Assembly (NCBI RefSeq): GCF_938030785.1
Contig: NZ_CALHIK010000046.1
Location: 1 to 7,098, forward strand
Source: an uncultured Campylobacter sp.
Lineage (GTDB): Bacteria; Campylobacterota; Campylobacteria; Campylobacterales; Campylobacteraceae
Reading direction: 5' to 3'
Length of the DNA stretch: 7,098 nucleotides
A model generated the notes under the pieces. The model was not told the DNA's origin, ran no database searches, and saw only the letters and a list, made by a program, of their open reading frames with translations. Position 1 is the first letter of the stretch; each line of letters starts with the position of its first letter. The position numbers and the translations under genes are program-made. Shown piece by piece: positions 5,347 through 7,098 of the stretch.

Positions 5347-5916
5347 CTAAAATTTTGCGAGCCACTCTTTTATCTCTTTTTCGCTCGGTCTCTCGCCGAA
5401 GCACTTCCCCGCTAGCCACTCGCCGCCGTTTGCTTTCTTGGCTAAATTTTTATCGCTATTTTCAAGCCCAGAGCTATAAACGGTGCAAAACGGGATCACT
5501 TTTTTGCCGTTAAAATCGTTGTTTTTTATAAACTCGTCGATCGGCCACGCAGCATCGTGCCACCAGATCGGATAGCCCACGAAAACAGCCTCGTAGCTCT
5601 CCCAGCCAGGGATTTTAGCGTTAGTTAGCGGTACGCTCCTAAGCGATACATCGTCATGTTCGCGGCTAACGCGACTTTTTGGATCGTTGTAGTTTAGATC
5701 CGCGTTTGTGTAGGGTTGTGCCGGTTTTAGCTCGATTATCTTAGCACCTAAATTTTGCGCTATTAAATTTGCCGCTCTAGCCGTATTGCCGCCTGCGGAG
5801 AAATAGACTACGAGCGTCTTTTGCGGCTCAAATTTGATATTTTCCGCTGCGCTTTGGTTTGCCGCGAATGAACACATAGCAAGCGCCGTAGCCATTATTT
5901 TGCTTAGTTTTTTCAT
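5347..5916 (-). CDS. Exported flavodoxin-family protein
   Basis: A 189-aa flavodoxin-fold protein with a Sec-type signal peptide: MKKLSK n-region, hydrophobic core, and probable cleavage after SAA at residue 24. The ATG at 5916 is preceded by AAGGA about eight bases away. The FMN phosphate loop is SAGGNT (40-45) after the beta strand TLVVYF. A second flavin-contacting loop is GYPIWWHDAAWP (114-125) and a third region is PFCTVYSSG (142-150). This matches the flavodoxin_4-like group found beside aldo/keto reductases rather than the classic short electron-transfer flavodoxin. No twin-arginine motif is present, which is notable because exported flavoproteins are often folded before export by Tat; here FMN would have to be acquired outside the cytoplasm. 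It starts 16 bases after the hydrolase stop, in the same operon. Electron donor and acceptor are unknown. Confidence 0.85.
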   Translation of the reverse strand: MKKLSKIMATALAMCSFAANQSAAENIKFEPQKTLVVYFSAGGNTARAANLIAQNLGAKIIELKPAQPYTNADLNYNDPKSRVSREHDDVSLRSVPLTNAKIPGWESYEAVFVGYPIWWHDAAWPIDEFIKNNDFNGKKVIPFCTVYSSGLENSDKNLAKKANGGEWLAGKCFGERPSEKEIKEWLAKF

Positions 5917-5932
5917 TTTATTTTCCTTTCTT

Positions 5933-6862
5933 TTATCTCATCTGTTCTTGCCAAAATTTGACCGCCTCATCCAGCCAGCCTTGTGCCGCCGTGCCGGTGC
6001 CTAAGCCAAATCCGTGACCTAAATTTGCGTAGCTACGAAACTGCGTTTTAACGCCCGCAGCGGCTAAATTTCGTATCCGTCGCTCCATCACGCTGGGGCT
6101 TGCGATCCGGTCGTTTTCGCCAACGACGGCAAAGGTCGGCGGATCATTTCGCGTAAAGTCCGAATAGCCCGTATATTGCATTATCACGGCTGCAGGGCGT
6201 GGATGCGAGCCCTGCTCAAAAGCCTGCGTGCCGTAGCTTCCCAGCATCGCTACGAGCCTAGCTCCGGCCGAGCCGCCCCACAGCGAATAAAACTCCACTC
6301 CCACCTCAAGCTCCTTTGCGTGCTCAAAAATAAAGCTAATCGCACGAGCAAGGTCTTGCGCTCCGCTCCTAGCGCCCGGGCGGTAGATCAACGCAAAGGC
6401 GTTGTAGCCCTTTTTAGAAAGCTCAAGCGCGTGCGGGAAACTATCGTGCATCGCGCCCACATAGGCAAAGCCGCCTCCGGCAACCACCACTGCAAACGGC
6501 TTGTCCCGCTCGCCTTTGAAATAAAAAAGCCCAGTATCGTTTTTGCGCGGATCGGCGGCTTTTTCGGTATTTGAGTAAATATCATAAAATACCTGCTCGC
6601 CGGCCTTAGCGCGATCTTTTAGATAGTTTAAAATTTCAACCGTTTTATCGGCATCGATGTGCTCGTACCACGTCAAATTTAGCTCGCCGAGCTTACCGCC
6701 GCTAAAATAACCCTTGTGCGTAGGGAAAAGCAACCTGCCGTAATCACCAAACGCCGCATCACGGACGACATCTGAAATTTTGCTCTCTTTTGTAAAGCTC
6801 TCGTTCATCTGCCCTCCCGCTAGTGCTGCCGCAAATAGCGCCGAAATCAAAAACTTTTTCAA
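5933..6862 (-). CDS. Exported alpha/beta hydrolase (esterase-like)
   Basis: The frame opens at TTG 6868, but AAGG stands directly against that codon and six bases before the second TTG at 6862, so 6862 (309 aa) is preferred; the protein then begins MKKFLISALFAAALA, a clear Sec signal peptide with cleavage after ALA. In this numbering the oxyanion segment is GGG (129-131) and the nucleophile elbow is GGSAG with Ser198. The likely acid is Asp251 (GENDRIA) and the base His283 (NLGHGFG), a complete triad in the right order. It resembles esterase/acetyl-xylan-esterase-like (BD-FAE or dienelactone-hydrolase type) periplasmic hydrolases with an N-terminal region of about 85 residues before the core. 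The substrate cannot be told from sequence. It follows the aldo/keto reductase by about 36 bases and precedes the flavodoxin by 16. Confidence 0.85.
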   Translation of the reverse strand: MKKFLISALFAAALAGGQMNESFTKESKISDVVRDAAFGDYGRLLFPTHKGYFSGGKLGELNLTWYEHIDADKTVEILNYLKDRAKAGEQVFYDIYSNTEKAADPRKNDTGLFYFKGERDKPFAVVVAGGGFAYVGAMHDSFPHALELSKKGYNAFALIYRPGARSGAQDLARAISFIFEHAKELEVGVEFYSLWGGSAGARLVAMLGSYGTQAFEQGSHPRPAAVIMQYTGYSDFTRNDPPTFAVVGENDRIASPSVMERRIRNLAAAGVKTQFRSYANLGHGFGLGTGTAAQGWLDEAVKFWQEQMR

Positions 6863-6898
6863 AATCAACCTTTTTAAATTTAGCCGGCAAAGCCGAAC

Positions 6899-7098
6899 CT
6901 ATCTTGATAGGTTATTTACCATCTTTACTATCTGTGGATCGCTGTGGTCGAAAAACAGGCTTGCCCCGCTATCCAGTCCGGTGATCGTTTGCATATCCGC
7001 CTCGCTTAGCGAGAAATCAAATATATTGAAATTTTCCGCCATACGCTCTTTGCTTACGCTCTTTGGTATGACGACGATACCGCGCTGCACGAGCCAGC
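6899..7098 (-). CDS. Aldo/keto reductase, C-terminal part (5' end outside window)
   Basis: The frame is open to the right edge; the GTG at 7090 is internal, since the preceding codons read WL as in the family's conserved RWL-x-QRG. The visible 66 codons contain the NADPH-binding segment QRGIVVIPKSVSKERMAEN, followed by FDFSLSEADMQTITGLD, the standard C-terminal pattern of aldo/keto reductases, and end with TAG at 6899. These cytoplasmic enzymes reduce aldehydes and ketones with NADPH. The catalytic Tyr/Lys/Asp/His residues are outside the window. It has no signal peptide in view, unlike its two downstream neighbours. It is probably the promoter-proximal or an internal gene of the cluster. Confidence 0.88.
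   Translation of the reverse strand, partial: WLVQRGIVVIPKSVSKERMAENFNIFDFSLSEADMQTITGLDSGASLFFDHSDPQIVKMVNNLSR

Noticed and set aside
6882..6897. GCCGGCAAAGCCG mini-hairpin between the aldo/keto reductase and hydrolase genes
   Set aside because: Four-base-pair stem without T tract; too weak to call a terminator within a tight operon.
1..7098. Very frequent AAATTT / TAAATTT words on both strands
   Set aside because: Spread evenly over coding and intergenic DNA and typical of several Campylobacter genomes; a compositional signature, not a specific element here.

Overview
The window looks like chromosomal DNA of a Campylobacter-type epsilonproteobacterium with fairly high GC for the genus, as in the oral and gut species. 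The grounds are the very frequent AAATTT word, the protein flavour of CoaE, DapF and the WYL regulator, and a purM / coaE / dapF neighbourhood that I recall from Campylobacter jejuni. Species assignment is inference. No tRNA, rRNA, CRISPR array or insertion sequence was seen.

Left part (1-1365): the C-terminal end of a WYL-domain regulator runs in from the left edge on the + strand. It converges on dapF (diaminopimelate epimerase, - strand). Between them is a short AT-rich intergenic region with an inverted repeat.

Housekeeping block (484-4262): on the - strand, coaE (dephospho-CoA kinase), an exported cysteine-rich Sel1-repeat protein, a previously untracked 39-codon ORF joined to it by an ATGA overlap, and dapF lie head to tail as one probable operon. 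purM (AIR synthetase) is divergent from coaE across a 73-bp promoter region. purM is closed by a hairpin terminator and followed by a small orphan gene resembling Imm10-type immunity proteins.

Right part (4731-7098): a - strand cluster of an aldo/keto reductase (cut by the window edge), an exported alpha/beta hydrolase, an exported flavodoxin and a small cupin. It looks like an accessory redox or detoxification operon of unknown substrate. The cupin gene has a near-perfect signal-peptide reading frame broken by one base. A strong internal ribosome site would instead give a cytoplasmic protein. A long inverted repeat sits between the flavodoxin and cupin genes.

The points most worth a second look are the split signal peptide of the cupin, the ATGA-coupled 39-aa ORF, the substituted substrate-pocket residues in DapF, the orphan immunity-like gene, and the inverted repeat before the cupin.
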